From Halorubrum coriense DSM 10284 (GTDB taxonomy: Archaea > Halobacteriota > Halobacteria > Halobacteriales > Haloferacaceae), in NCBI RefSeq assembly GCF_000337035.1, contig NZ_AOJL01000055.1, positions 3,997-39,970 on the forward strand: DNA of 35,974 bases. Reading direction: 5' to 3'. Positions 7,666 to 15,212 of this stretch are shown here, piece by piece. Each line of letters opens with the position of its first letter. Position 1 is the stretch's first letter. Position numbers and translations under genes: made by a program. A model generated the notes under the pieces. It saw only the letters and a program-made list of their open reading frames with translations. It did not search any database and was not told the DNA's origin.

Positions 7666-9999
7666 ATGATCAACACTCACGACACCCGATTGTACGTCGA
7701 TGAGAACGGCGAAATCCGGGCGTATCGACTGAATGCCGTCAGACTGGTCTTTCCTGGCTTGACTGACGAGACCGACGAGCGACGGCTTGAGAATCTGATC
7801 CCATTGGACGACGTCGCCGAAGACATCCTCAACGAGTACGGGATCGACCTGCTTGAGTTGTTGACGTGGCCGGGGAAAAGCCAACAGGAGTATTTCCTGA
7901 TCGGTCATAGTAAGGATGGCGGCGCAGGCTCACAAGCCGACCACCCGGCGGAATCACCGGATGTGGGGGGTGATGATACCACGGGCAGGACCGGGACACA
8001 GACGACAATTGAAGACGCTTTTGACGGCGAAGACGATGCGACGACGGCAGATGGTGAATCTGACCAGCCCGTCTCAGAGGGACGCGACGGCGACCGAGAT
8101 ACGCGGGCCGACCGGATCAAAGCGATCGTCGATGATCACTATGGCCACCTGCTTAGCACCCAGACGTGCGCCATTGATCTTGGCCCGGTTGGCCAGATGC
8201 CCGTTCCCACAAGTCGGTTACTTCAACCCAAAAATCTCTCTATTACCCCACCAACAGTCTCTCAGACCGCTGCCACGGCTGAACTCGTCCACCATCTCAA
8301 CGAAGAGCGCATCTCGTATCTCCACCACAGCCTGTTAGAGCCCGCCGGCGAGAAAGCCCCGCATGATTATCTCGTCACCTCGCGGCTCGCGCCGTTTGGT
8401 ACTGGACACGGGATTGTCACCGAAGACGACCTCGAACAGCATCTTGCGGCTGATAACGACTACCGAATCTCCGACTACGTGCCCGGCCCCTCGACAGACA
8501 ACTGGGATCTTCCCGTCGAGGCACACAAGCGCTATGCGAATAAGCAGACGACGCACCCGTCAAAACTCGAACAGTATGATGAGATGAGCCTCCGAGATGG
8601 TTCGGTCGAAGCGCTTGGTATCGGCTTTCCGGACTACCGTGCGCTCCTTGCCGGTCGTATCCACAACGACGATCGGTATGAAGAACTCTTCGGGGCCTAT
8701 GGCCGGATCCCGATCACAAAAGCCAATCTTGAGCATTTCTTCACGGTCCTGCCCGAGTACTTTGAGGTGAGTTCATTCGGGCAGCTCACGACCGTCGACG
8801 AACCGCGCGTCTACACGGAAGAGCTCGGCAGCGACGTCCCTGGCACCCGGCAGTCCTACGGCACAGATCACACCGGCGATTCGACAGCGCTGTCTGACAG
8901 CTCTGATGAAGAGTCAGAGCCGCACAAAGAGTTGGTCATCGAGCGAATCAAGTTCCTGCTTCGGCACGGCCACGAGATTGTTGCCGTCGATCAGGATATC
9001 ATCAGGATTGATCTCGATGATCCGGATCCCACGGAGGAACAGTATCTGGACGGAGAGTCTCGCCCGGATATTGTGAGTCAAAAAGACGGCGAGATTCTCT
9101 TCCACGAGATCGAAGTCGAAAACGACACGAAGCCGGCCGCACTGCTCACGAATCTCGCTCGGGCCGACGCGCACGATCATCCTGTCCATGTGATCACCGA
9201 ATCCGAGTCTGAAGCCCAAGGGAAACTGTGGTCGGATCCGCCCGAGGCCAAAGATGGCCCCGTCAGTATGGCGTTCAAAGACACCGACGATGTGGGGACG
9301 ATCCCGTACAACCAGGGGAAAACGGTCTCGACCGACGAATGTTGGTATTTGTTACCGCGTGTGCTTTCTGAATCGACGTGGCGACTGCTGCCAACAGATA
9401 CTGCCCAGCTGGTTGGACCAGACGGCTCAATCCTCGCGGAAGGCGATGCCGAACGGCCGGTTGAGTCGTTCGAGTTCCACACCCCCCGCGTCCGCGAAGA
9501 CGGAAGCGACTGGGTGTTAGAGTCGGCCTCTGGTGAGGAGCTTCGCCGGCGACAGACGAAAGACGCCGCCGCAAGCGGCTACACGTACATCCGGAAGCCG
9601 CTCATCCCGACACGGTTCGAGTATCTTGAAAATACGACCGTCGAATTTCAGTCGGGGAACGGCTTCACTATCTTCGAGAAGCCGCCGCTGTGGGAGCAGC
9701 CACAGCAAAATGCGTCAATTCGCTACGAAGAAGCCGCGAAAACGTTCGTGGAGTTAGTCACAGTCGAAGAAGAGGGCACCGAGATCCCGATTCCCACACT
9801 TCGCCGGCGGTTCAAGACGTGGTACACCGAACAGACGGATCTCAAAGAGCCGAACAAGACCTGGTTCGGGCGCGCGCTCCGCGTGTACTTCGAGGTTGAT
9901 GATGAAAACGACCACAACAAAACCCTCGTCGATCGAACGTTCCGGTTCTCCGAAGGGCTCGAATCACCGGCGCTGTCTTTCATCGACGACGAGGCGTAG
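7666..9999 (+). CDS. Large hypothetical protein with nuclease-like core and primase-like C-terminal winged helix
   Basis: A protein of about 777 aa from ATG 7666 (MINTHDTRLYVDENG); an in-frame ATG at 7567 would extend it by 33 residues of doubtful character. An N-terminal domain (about 1-80) precedes an acidic linker (TTIEDAFDGEDDATT). Residues about 420-495 resemble a PD-(D/E)XK-type nuclease fold: helix KELVIERIKFLLRHGHEIV, then RPDIV, then ILFHEIEVEND with closely spaced glutamates, though the usual Lys is Glu. The C-terminal 90 residues (FVELVTVEE...LRRRFKTWYTEQ...KTWFGRALRVYF) follow the spacing of the winged helix ending phage/plasmid D5-type primases. These are pattern resemblances, not database results. 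It is a distant paralogue of the 712-aa protein just upstream. The set suggests a replication, transfer or defence function of an integrated element. Confidence 0.6.
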   Translation: MINTHDTRLYVDENGEIRAYRLNAVRLVFPGLTDETDERRLENLIPLDDVAEDILNEYGIDLLELLTWPGKSQQEYFLIGHSKDGGAGSQADHPAESPDVGGDDTTGRTGTQTTIEDAFDGEDDATTADGESDQPVSEGRDGDRDTRADRIKAIVDDHYGHLLSTQTCAIDLGPVGQMPVPTSRLLQPKNLSITPPTVSQTAATAELVHHLNEERISYLHHSLLEPAGEKAPHDYLVTSRLAPFGTGHGIVTEDDLEQHLAADNDYRISDYVPGPSTDNWDLPVEAHKRYANKQTTHPSKLEQYDEMSLRDGSVEALGIGFPDYRALLAGRIHNDDRYEELFGAYGRIPITKANLEHFFTVLPEYFEVSSFGQLTTVDEPRVYTEELGSDVPGTRQSYGTDHTGDSTALSDSSDEESEPHKELVIERIKFLLRHGHEIVAVDQDIIRIDLDDPDPTEEQYLDGESRPDIVSQKDGEILFHEIEVENDTKPAALLTNLARADAHDHPVHVITESESEAQGKLWSDPPEAKDGPVSMAFKDTDDVGTIPYNQGKTVSTDECWYLLPRVLSESTWRLLPTDTAQLVGPDGSILAEGDAERPVESFEFHTPRVREDGSDWVLESASGEELRRRQTKDAAASGYTYIRKPLIPTRFEYLENTTVEFQSGNGFTIFEKPPLWEQPQQNASIRYEEAAKTFVELVTVEEEGTEIPIPTLRRRFKTWYTEQTDLKEPNKTWFGRALRVYFEVDDENDHNKTLVDRTFRFSEGLESPALSFIDDEA

Positions 10000-10165
10000 C
10001 GCTCTCGACAATTGCGAATTTTAACACGAGGCAATTTCTAACGTACTCCTGAACCTTCGGCTAGTTCACTAGACGCATTGAGCGAACTCTCATCGTGTTC
10101 CCGTACTCAAAATCAACAGCGGTAGGTATACACAGTGTCAAATTTGATCCCGTTATTCAAACTAG

Positions 10166-10186
10166 TTTATGCTCAATATGATTGAG
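10166..10186 (+). promoter_or_regulatory. TATA-like box and overlapping operator-like repeat upstream of fic
   Basis: TTTAT at 10166-10170 is followed directly by the inverted repeat CTCAAT-ATG-ATTGAG at 10172-10186. Position relative to the ATG at 10213 fits a promoter with a short leader. The Fic protein carries a C-terminal helix-turn-helix, so this may be its own operator; that is inference. Confidence 0.4.
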
Positions 10187-10212
10187 ACACGTCACGCACA
10201 ATCTAATTCAAA

Positions 10213-11370
10213 ATGAGAACGCAAGACCTCCCTTCGGATGCGCCCGGACACTATCAGGAGTCATATCCTCATCCATACTACATTCCAGAAAAATTGCCTG
10301 TTTCATCCCCGATCGAGATCGATGACGAACTCACCGCAGTAATCTCGGACGCGGCATTTCAACTAGGACGGATTGATGGAATCAGTCCGACAGTCGATTT
10401 CTCGCCGGTGATGTACACGTCGCTTCTCAGACTCGAAGCCGTCGAGACTGCCGAAATCGAAGGCGCAGATGTCGAGATGGATGAGGTATACGCGTATCAC
10501 ACACGAAGCAAGTCCGGCACCACCGGGAGCGTGAGTCGTGATCTTCAACAAGTGCTGAACGCGGAACAAGCGCTTCGAGACGGCTTCGACGCGATCACAA
10601 GTGGGGAACCGATTTCGATACCATTGCTCAAATCTCTCCATGAGACACTGCTTGGAGGAGTTCGGAACGAGGGTGATACTGTCGGCGAGTGGCGAGACAC
10701 TGACGTCCATATTCCGTCCCTACGGGGGGGTCAGCCTCCGTTTGTCCCCCCACCAGCAAACACTTTCCCAGAATTAATGGACTCGCTAGAGGCGTACATT
10801 CAGATGGGGGGTGAGTATCATCCGTTGGTCGACTTGGCGATCACTCACTACCAGTTCGAAACAATCCATCCCTGTTCGGATGGCAACGGCCGTCTTGGGC
10901 GGATTCTGATCGTGTTACAACTCCATGCGGCCGGCTATCTGTCCGATCCATATCTCTATCCGAGTGCATATTTCAATCGAAACAAACAGGAGTACGTTGA
11001 ACGGATGCGGGCAGTCAGCGAAGAAGGCAACTGGCGTGACTGGATCGCGTTCTTTGTTGAGGGCATTGAAGAACAGGCCCGCGATTCCTACGAGCGGACG
11101 TTCGAGTTGGTCGAACTGCGCCGAGCGTACGAAACCCAATATCCGGATCAAAAAACGAGCCACAAGCTCGCCAGAACGCTGTTTGAGCTTCCGTATTTCA
11201 CTGCGACCGATGTCACCGAACGGTTCGATGTGAGCAGACAGACTGCCTACAACGCGATCGAAGAAGTTGAGGCAAACGGCTTAGTTGTTGAGGTGACGGG
11301 CCAACAGCGGAATCGCGAATACAAAGCGGTCGATATCTTCGATATCCTCGAACGGGGGCCACACCGTTGA
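10213..11370 (+). CDS. Fic/DOC family protein with N-terminal inhibitory helix and C-terminal winged helix
   Basis: Fic enzymes transfer AMP (or another nucleotide-derived group) from a nucleotide to hydroxyl side chains of target proteins. The active loop is HPCSDGNGRLGR (residues 219-230), matching HPFx(D/E)GNGRxxR with Cys in place of Phe. The N-terminal domain has the autoinhibitory motif TAEIEG (residues 79-84), the (S/T)xxxE(G/N) pattern of class II Fic proteins, in which Glu83 blocks ATP placement. A Fic_N-like region (about 20-110) and a central helical Fic domain (about 135-260) are followed by a C-terminal winged helix (about 310-385, FTATDVTERFDVSRQTAYNAIEEVEANGLV). The length, 385 aa, is normal for this architecture. 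It is a single-gene unit, convergent with the PIN/UPF0175 pair 48 bases away. Target unknown; it could act as a stand-alone toxin-like or stress regulator. Confidence 0.92.
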   Translation: MRTQDLPSDAPGHYQESYPHPYYIPEKLPVSSPIEIDDELTAVISDAAFQLGRIDGISPTVDFSPVMYTSLLRLEAVETAEIEGADVEMDEVYAYHTRSKSGTTGSVSRDLQQVLNAEQALRDGFDAITSGEPISIPLLKSLHETLLGGVRNEGDTVGEWRDTDVHIPSLRGGQPPFVPPPANTFPELMDSLEAYIQMGGEYHPLVDLAITHYQFETIHPCSDGNGRLGRILIVLQLHAAGYLSDPYLYPSAYFNRNKQEYVERMRAVSEEGNWRDWIAFFVEGIEEQARDSYERTFELVELRRAYETQYPDQKTSHKLARTLFELPYFTATDVTERFDVSRQTAYNAIEEVEANGLVVEVTGQQRNREYKAVDIFDILERGPHR

Positions 11371-11418
11371 GTTCGTTTTGGGCTGTCTGCTTTATTGAAT
11401 CGGATGACGAGACGGGAG

Positions 11419-11937
11419 CTATTCCGCGGCATCGTCAATGAGCGAGTGGGCTTTTCTTCGAAGGCCCCCGGTCATGTGGAGTCCGTGTGAGTCAAGTCGC
11501 CTGACAAGGGTGTGCGCTTCCTCTCGGTCAAGCCCTTCCTCCACAGCACGAACAACAACACCAACTGTCCCGGTGACTGTCGCGCCGAGCCCACGGGCCG
11601 TGGTCCGAACACGCTGATCATCTGAAACGATCCCAATTGGTCGATCCGCGGCAGTGTAGGCCAACACAGCCGCAATCAACACGACGTCTCCATTGCGTTC
11701 AGTCTCATCAAGCACTTCTTTGGCCTGGTGAATTCGATCGTGAACAGTTGGATCAGTCGTCGCAACAGCATCTCGACTGACAAACCGACTCAGGTTTGTT
11801 TGTGCGGGTTCCGTCGTCACCTCGGCTTGGACTGCGGACAGGACAACGATCTCTCCACTAAAGTGTGTCAGCTGTTCGAGTTCACCGACCGTTCCGAGTG
11901 CGATACACGTCGTGGCGTCGAGAAAAATCCGCGTCAC
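11419..11937 (-). CDS. PIN-domain toxin (VapC-like ribonuclease)
   Basis: PIN-domain proteins are Mg-dependent RNases; as toxins they cleave tRNA, rRNA or mRNA. The acidic active-site set is visible: Asp7 (IFLDAT), Glu39 (VQAEV), Asp84 (RNGDVVLIA) and Asp106/107 (IVSDDQRV). The protein is 172 aa, a little longer than classical VapC, and ends with a helical segment (EEAHTLVRRLDSHGLHMTGGLRRKA) typical of PIN proteins paired with UPF0175 antitoxins. The GTG start at 11937 overlaps the antitoxin stop codon (GTGA), so translation is probably coupled and the two form one operon, antitoxin first. The substrate cannot be told from sequence. Confidence 0.85.
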   Translation of the reverse strand: MTRIFLDATTCIALGTVGELEQLTHFSGEIVVLSAVQAEVTTEPAQTNLSRFVSRDAVATTDPTVHDRIHQAKEVLDETERNGDVVLIAAVLAYTAADRPIGIVSDDQRVRTTARGLGATVTGTVGVVVRAVEEGLDREEAHTLVRRLDSHGLHMTGGLRRKAHSLIDDAAE

Positions 11938-12236
11938 AGATCACGCGCCGCGGCAGCGTCAGATTCGATGTCCTCTGGGGACAGTTGGGTTGTGAGATTG
12001 TGTTCGCGAGCAATCTCGAGCCACTCTGCAAGACTTACGTCGGCAAGTCGGGCTGCCTCGTTGACCGATAGTTCGCCACTTTGGTACCGTTCAATGGCGA
12101 CACGCTGCCGAATAGATGAGAGCCCTTCTGCGAGTGCCTTCCGGATGACTGTGCTCTTGTCTTCGTCTAGGAGTTCACTTACCGCTTCGAGTTCGTCCTT
12201 ATCATCGTCGGGGACACGAGCGCTAATTGAGGGCAT
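11934..12236 (-). CDS. UPF0175 family antitoxin with ribbon-helix-helix N-terminus
   Basis: A 100-aa antitoxin of the UPF0175 type. The N-terminus (MPSISARVPDDDKDELEAVS) followed by STVIRKALAEGL looks like a ribbon-helix-helix DNA-binding unit; the middle (YQSGELSVNEAARLADVSLAEWLEIARE) is the conserved UPF0175 helical motif that precedes the toxin-binding tail. I start at ATG 12236; the frame remains open upstream but that part is not antitoxin-like and covers a palindrome. It lies immediately upstream of, and overlaps by 4 bases, the PIN toxin. A perfect 7-3-7 palindrome 10 bases before the ATG is a natural autoregulatory operator. Confidence 0.85.
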   Translation of the reverse strand: MPSISARVPDDDKDELEAVSELLDEDKSTVIRKALAEGLSSIRQRVAIERYQSGELSVNEAARLADVSLAEWLEIAREHNLTTQLSPEDIESDAAAARDL

Positions 12237-12245
12237 GTATACACG

Positions 12246-12262
12246 GTAGTACGTTGTACTAC
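12246..12262. promoter_or_regulatory. Perfect 7-3-7 palindrome, likely operator of the UPF0175/PIN operon
   Basis: GTAGTAC-GTT-GTACTAC lies 10 bases upstream of the antitoxin ATG, where a ribbon-helix-helix antitoxin dimer would be expected to bind and repress its own promoter. The symmetry is exact. The identity of the binding protein is inferred from position. Confidence 0.6.
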
Positions 12263-12420
12263 AAAATGGTTTCTCACGTTGGAAGCGGTCCGGACCGGTG
12301 CCTGTGCCGTGAAAGTGCGGCTTTGGGCGATGGCCCGCCGATATCGAGCGAACTGAGTCTGGGACCACATACCAGCGAGACCCGGATCGACACCTGATCG
12401 AACAGATCCATCGCTTATCG

Positions 12421-12693
12421 ATGGCGGATGACCTCGTCGATCGAATACAGGCTGCGAAAGCCGAGATCGCCGACTATCGTGGGCGGTACGACACGGACAC
12501 TCCCGACGAACTGCTCGTCTCTGACCGGACGCTCACAGCCGAGGAGCTAAGTGATGTCTCACACTGGCGAACGGCTGTCCGGGATTTGGAGTATCTTCGC
12601 GCCGCGTATCGAATCCAACAGGCGAAACGACGAACACCCTCCTCGAGTGTGGAGACATCAGTGGGAGATTCCGATCCCGCATCCGCGCAGTAA
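12421..12693 (+). pseudogene. Truncated or decayed winged-helix antitoxin-like gene, copy 1
   Basis: From ATG 12421 this encodes 90 aa that match the C-terminal half of the intact protein at 15213-15731: here ADYRGRYDTDTPDELL...WRTAVRDLEYLRAAY, there RDFEDTYDAVSPEELA...WQTTERNLHIAQAA. The similarity continues upstream of the ATG in the same frame back to a TGA at 12310, giving IERTESGTTYQRDPDRHLIEQIHRL, which is the winged-helix wing and connecting helix (GTGTKYTRNEDTLLYQRIRDL in the intact copy). A neighbouring frame just upstream weakly resembles the recognition helix. The N-terminal DNA-binding part therefore appears lost by frameshift or deletion beside the UPF0175 module. The stop overlaps the next gene's start (TAATG). 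A short product may still be made. Confidence 0.6.
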
Positions 12694-13163
12694 TGGTTCT
12701 CGGAAACGGAACCACTCTGGACCCGGACGCGATTCTCGTGAGCGTGAACACGGTGGCAGACCAACTCGGACGTGGGTTTCTTCGGGCGCAGTACAAGAAT
12801 ACGCGTCACGGGAGCCACGAGGATGTCCCGTCTCGGCCACGAGAAGCGAGGATTACGGTTCAACCGGGTATCCATCAGGAGGCGGGGTACTTCGACATCC
12901 AGTGGTGGACAAACGGAGACTACAAATATCACTATCGGGAGCAGGGGCTGGAATTCCGATTCGGCTGCGAGCAGTCGAACGAGAGCACTACACACCCCGT
13001 TTATTACTTCCACCCTCCGAACGACGTAGGCACGCACATACAGTCGTGTCTCGGGTCGAATCACCCACCAGAACGGGTGACGCGCGCCGTCCTTGCGACG
13101 TGGTGGGCCGCTGTTCGGAGCGGCGACGAAGTGGTACTGAACACGCAGGACGGGCTCCCGTGA
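12693..13163 (+). CDS. TumE/DUF6516-like putative toxin, copy 1 (divergent)
   Basis: A 156-aa protein homologous by eye to the one at 14772-15209: FDIQWWTNGDYKYHYREQGLEFRFG here versus MEITWWNTGEYRYQY...LDFRFD there, then YYFHPPND versus AHFHPPPD, then RVTRAVLATWWAAV versus VITRAVISRWREV. The pattern (Y-x-Y-x-Y, then FRFD, then HFHPP) resembles TumE-type toxins of the DUF6516 family, which pair with small helix-turn-helix antitoxins; I propose this tentatively. In this copy the Asp of FRFD is Gly and the first His of HFH is Tyr, so activity may be lost. It starts one base inside the stop of the truncated antitoxin-like gene. The downstream side abuts an IS200/IS605 remnant. Confidence 0.55.
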   Translation: MVLGNGTTLDPDAILVSVNTVADQLGRGFLRAQYKNTRHGSHEDVPSRPREARITVQPGIHQEAGYFDIQWWTNGDYKYHYREQGLEFRFGCEQSNESTTHPVYYFHPPNDVGTHIQSCLGSNHPPERVTRAVLATWWAAVRSGDEVVLNTQDGLP

Positions 13164-13283
13164 GACGTACTTGCCAACGCGACTCACCGCACTGACACGT
13201 AGCGAGCGGAAGCCCACTCCTCCAGGGGTAGGTCTGAGCGACAAGCCAGCAAAGTAGTGAATGTGCTATCATACTCTCCCGAG

Positions 13284-13405
13284 AGGGCCAGTCCCAACGA
13301 GGAGCGCACAAACCAGAGTACCAGCAGTGGGAAAGTTGCCTCCGTAGGTCGATAGCGAACATCCCCACCGGAGGAATCCCACCCCTTCAGGGTGGGAGGA
13401 TGTCA
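13284..13405 (+). mobile_element. 3' remnant of an IS200/IS605-family element (tnpB end plus right-end hairpin)
   Basis: The frame from 13284 to the TAG at 13353-13355 reads RASPNEERTNQSTSSGKVASVGR in pieces, matching the TnpB C-terminus at the window start ([15 protein letters not shown]). It is followed by a perfect hairpin at 13377-13397 (TCCCACCC, CTTCA, GGGTGGGA) and GGATGTCA, as at the other element. The zinc ribbon and catalytic parts are absent, so only the last fragment survives. The stretch 13164-13283 may contain more degraded element sequence. Confidence 0.7.
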
Positions 13406-13618
13406 AGATCACGCTCTCGGTTTCTGCCCATGGACACTGCCCCCAGCCCGTGGCTTCGTGCCCGTGTCGGCCATCTGCTGTCATTTCCGAGCCTCGATTG
13501 CCCCGACTAGCGACGGTAGAGTCCGTGGGCGACGGAGACCCAGATACTCTCGTCGCAGTACAGCGGCCGCGTCGTGCGGACGCCGGCTCGCAGGACGACG
13601 ATCGGCAGTCGCCCGTGT

Positions 13619-13642
13619 AACACATGTGTTCTCTAGAACACA
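13619..13642. repeat. Overlapping palindromes of AACACA/TGTGTT units
   Basis: AACACATGTGTT (13619-13630) is a perfect 12-bp palindrome and its right half is reused in a second one, TGTGTTCT-CT-AGAACACA (13625-13642). Three AACACA/TGTGTT half-sites are thus packed in 24 bases, as in multi-site operators. No associated promoter is certain. Confidence 0.55.
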
Positions 13643-13651
13643 ATTACAGAT

Positions 13652-13685
13652 TTAACCAACGCAGTTGACCGATGTTGTTGGTTAA
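13652..13685. repeat. 9-16-9 inverted repeat TTAACCAAC / GTTGGTTAA
   Basis: TTAACCAAC (13652-13660) and GTTGGTTAA (13677-13685) are exact reverse complements separated by 16 bases, lying 10 bases beyond the AACACA/TGTGTT cluster. It could be a stem-loop, a protein-binding site or part of an element end. Confidence 0.55.
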
Positions 13686-13998
13686 TATTGGCCGATCTGA
13701 ACGCGGGTACCGGCTGCCGTTGGATCTGTTTGTAGCCCTCGAATGGGGTGAGAGGGAGTTGGGTGAGGAAGGTGCCCAGCGCTCTCTCGTGCTAGGATGA
13801 ACTACCAACGAGTCAAATCGCCGCGAGTGGCTTCTTTCACGTCGACAATGATCCCGTCGACGTGGCAATCGGTCACACGCGTGCGAGACCCAGTTGTATC
13901 GAGTCGCACAATCCTTGGGCAACGAGGGCAGAATCAACGGTCACCGATCAGTGACCAATCGCGCAGCCATAGCCGACCACTCAGCGAGGCTAGGGACA

Positions 13999-14724
13999 AT
14001 GGGTGACGACGAGCTCCGACAGGCCGTCCGCGACGCGTGGGGCGGGGCGTGTCTTGTCTGCGGCCGATCCCCTGAGAGTTGGCTCAACACCACCTCCGGA
14101 GAGCGACGGCAGGATGTGCTCTCACTCCATCACATCAACGGAGACGACACCGACGACCGTGTCGCCAACGTGATCCCGCTGTGCCAGAGTTGTCATGTCC
14201 ACATTCACAAAGTCGACGAGCCGCCCTACCGGCAGTGGCACCGACAACTGCCGATCGAACACCGCAACGCGTGGAACGCTCACTACAAAGAGTACTACGA
14301 GGGACCACGGATCAGCAGTAACGAGGCAGCCCGGCTGTTCGGCGACGACGATGGGACGCCAGCCAGTGAAAAGTATCGTCGCCATGAGCCAGGAGTGGCG
14401 ACGAACGAAGACGATCCTGCGGAGTCAACGTCGGACGCGACAGCTGAGGGAGACACCGAAGCCTCGGTGACTGGCGACGCCGAAACGGACACTGTACCCG
14501 AACCGGACCGTGGTCAAGTGTCTGCCACTGATCCAGCCGCGATCGGTATCACGTTCGTTCCTCCCGAGTCGTCACGCCGTCGGATCCGGTTCGTCGAACG
14601 TGACGATGGACCGGGATGGTGGCGGGTCGACAACGAGTGGACTGGCTGTCGATGGCGGCCGGTGGGACGCGAACCGGTCACCGACGTGGTAGTGAGTAGT
14701 GGAGGTGGCTTCGTCGAAGAGTAG
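13999..14724 (+). CDS. HNH endonuclease
   Basis: Predicted metal-dependent HNH nuclease. The zinc-binding pairs are CLVCG (Cys18, Cys21) and CQSC (Cys62, Cys65), bracketing the ββα-Me core LSLHHINGDDTDDRVANVIPL in shorter pieces: LHHINGDD (His44, His45) and NVIPLCQSCH, ending with HIH. This is a textbook HNH arrangement. The rest is a helical extension (about 75-115), an acidic Thr/Glu-rich linker (about 125-190) and a C-terminal domain with many Trp and Arg (GWWRVDNEWTGCRWRPVGREP), possibly DNA-binding. I start at ATG 13999 (MGDDELRQAV). It lies between the two TumE-like modules and is convergent with the intact one. It might be a restriction, homing or element-encoded nuclease; no methyltransferase is nearby. 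Confidence 0.85.
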   Translation: MGDDELRQAVRDAWGGACLVCGRSPESWLNTTSGERRQDVLSLHHINGDDTDDRVANVIPLCQSCHVHIHKVDEPPYRQWHRQLPIEHRNAWNAHYKEYYEGPRISSNEAARLFGDDDGTPASEKYRRHEPGVATNEDDPAESTSDATAEGDTEASVTGDAETDTVPEPDRGQVSATDPAAIGITFVPPESSRRRIRFVERDDGPGWWRVDNEWTGCRWRPVGREPVTDVVVSSGGGFVEE

Positions 14725-14771
14725 CTTGCTAATCTCGCATCATATTTCCGGGTACGTTGAGCGACTTCTCC

Positions 14772-15209
14772 CTACTCGGGACCCGCGTTGAGAGCGTCCA
14801 GAGAAGCTCCCTCGATTGCCACCTCGCGCCAACGACTAATCACTGCTCGAGTAATAACTTGGAGTTGGGTTTCTTCGCCCAGAAACGATGGTTCAGCAGC
14901 CCCAGCGTCCGGTGGTGGGTGAAAATGCGCGTCGGGGGCATTTGCTTTCGGGTGGTTGTCGAACCGAAAATCGAGTCCGTCAGGTTCCGTATACTGGTAG
15001 CGATATTCCCCAGTGTTCCACCACGTGATCTCCATTCGACCTGCCGCGTCTCGGCCAGATGAAAACGTCACGACGAGCTCGGTTGGATTCACCGGATTGT
15101 CGATTGCTGCGGAGTCGACAAGTGGCTCTTCGGTCACGAGCAGATCCCGAATCTGTTGAAGCACAACGGAATTGACGGGCCCAACAGGGCCGGCAATATC
15201 ACCGGCCAT
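14772..15209 (-). CDS. TumE/DUF6516-like putative toxin, copy 2
   Basis: A 145-aa protein, the better-preserved member of the pair with copy 1 at 12693. The conserved core is EITWWNTGEYRYQY, then LDFRFDNHPK, then DAHFHPPPD, then a C-terminal helix QVITRAVISRWREVA. Aromatic residues spaced by two, an FRFDN motif and a His-x-His near the end follow the TumE/DUF6516 toxin pattern as I know it; the assignment is tentative. The ATG at 15209 is three bases after the stop of the winged-helix gene upstream, an antitoxin-toxin order. It converges with the HNH gene with a 47-base gap. Confidence 0.6.
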   Translation of the reverse strand: MAGDIAGPVGPVNSVVLQQIRDLLVTEEPLVDSAAIDNPVNPTELVVTFSSGRDAAGRMEITWWNTGEYRYQYTEPDGLDFRFDNHPKANAPDAHFHPPPDAGAAEPSFLGEETQLQVITRAVISRWREVAIEGASLDALNAGPE

Positions 15210-15212
15210 CGG

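Larger units (their letters stand above)
13406..13998. other. Gene-free stretch between IS remnant and HNH gene
   Basis: About 590 bases without a supported gene. The minus-strand open frames are rich in Arg, Ser and Cys with no domain. The frame of the HNH gene is open upstream to about 13894 but the first plausible ATG with normal composition is 13999. The notable content is a cluster of palindromes at 13619-13685, given separately. Confidence 0.45.

Noticed and set aside
12474-13244. 256-codon minus-strand open frame
   Set aside because: Covers the winged-helix/TumE-like copy on the other strand, which has a paralogue at 14772-15731; the minus frame has no domain.
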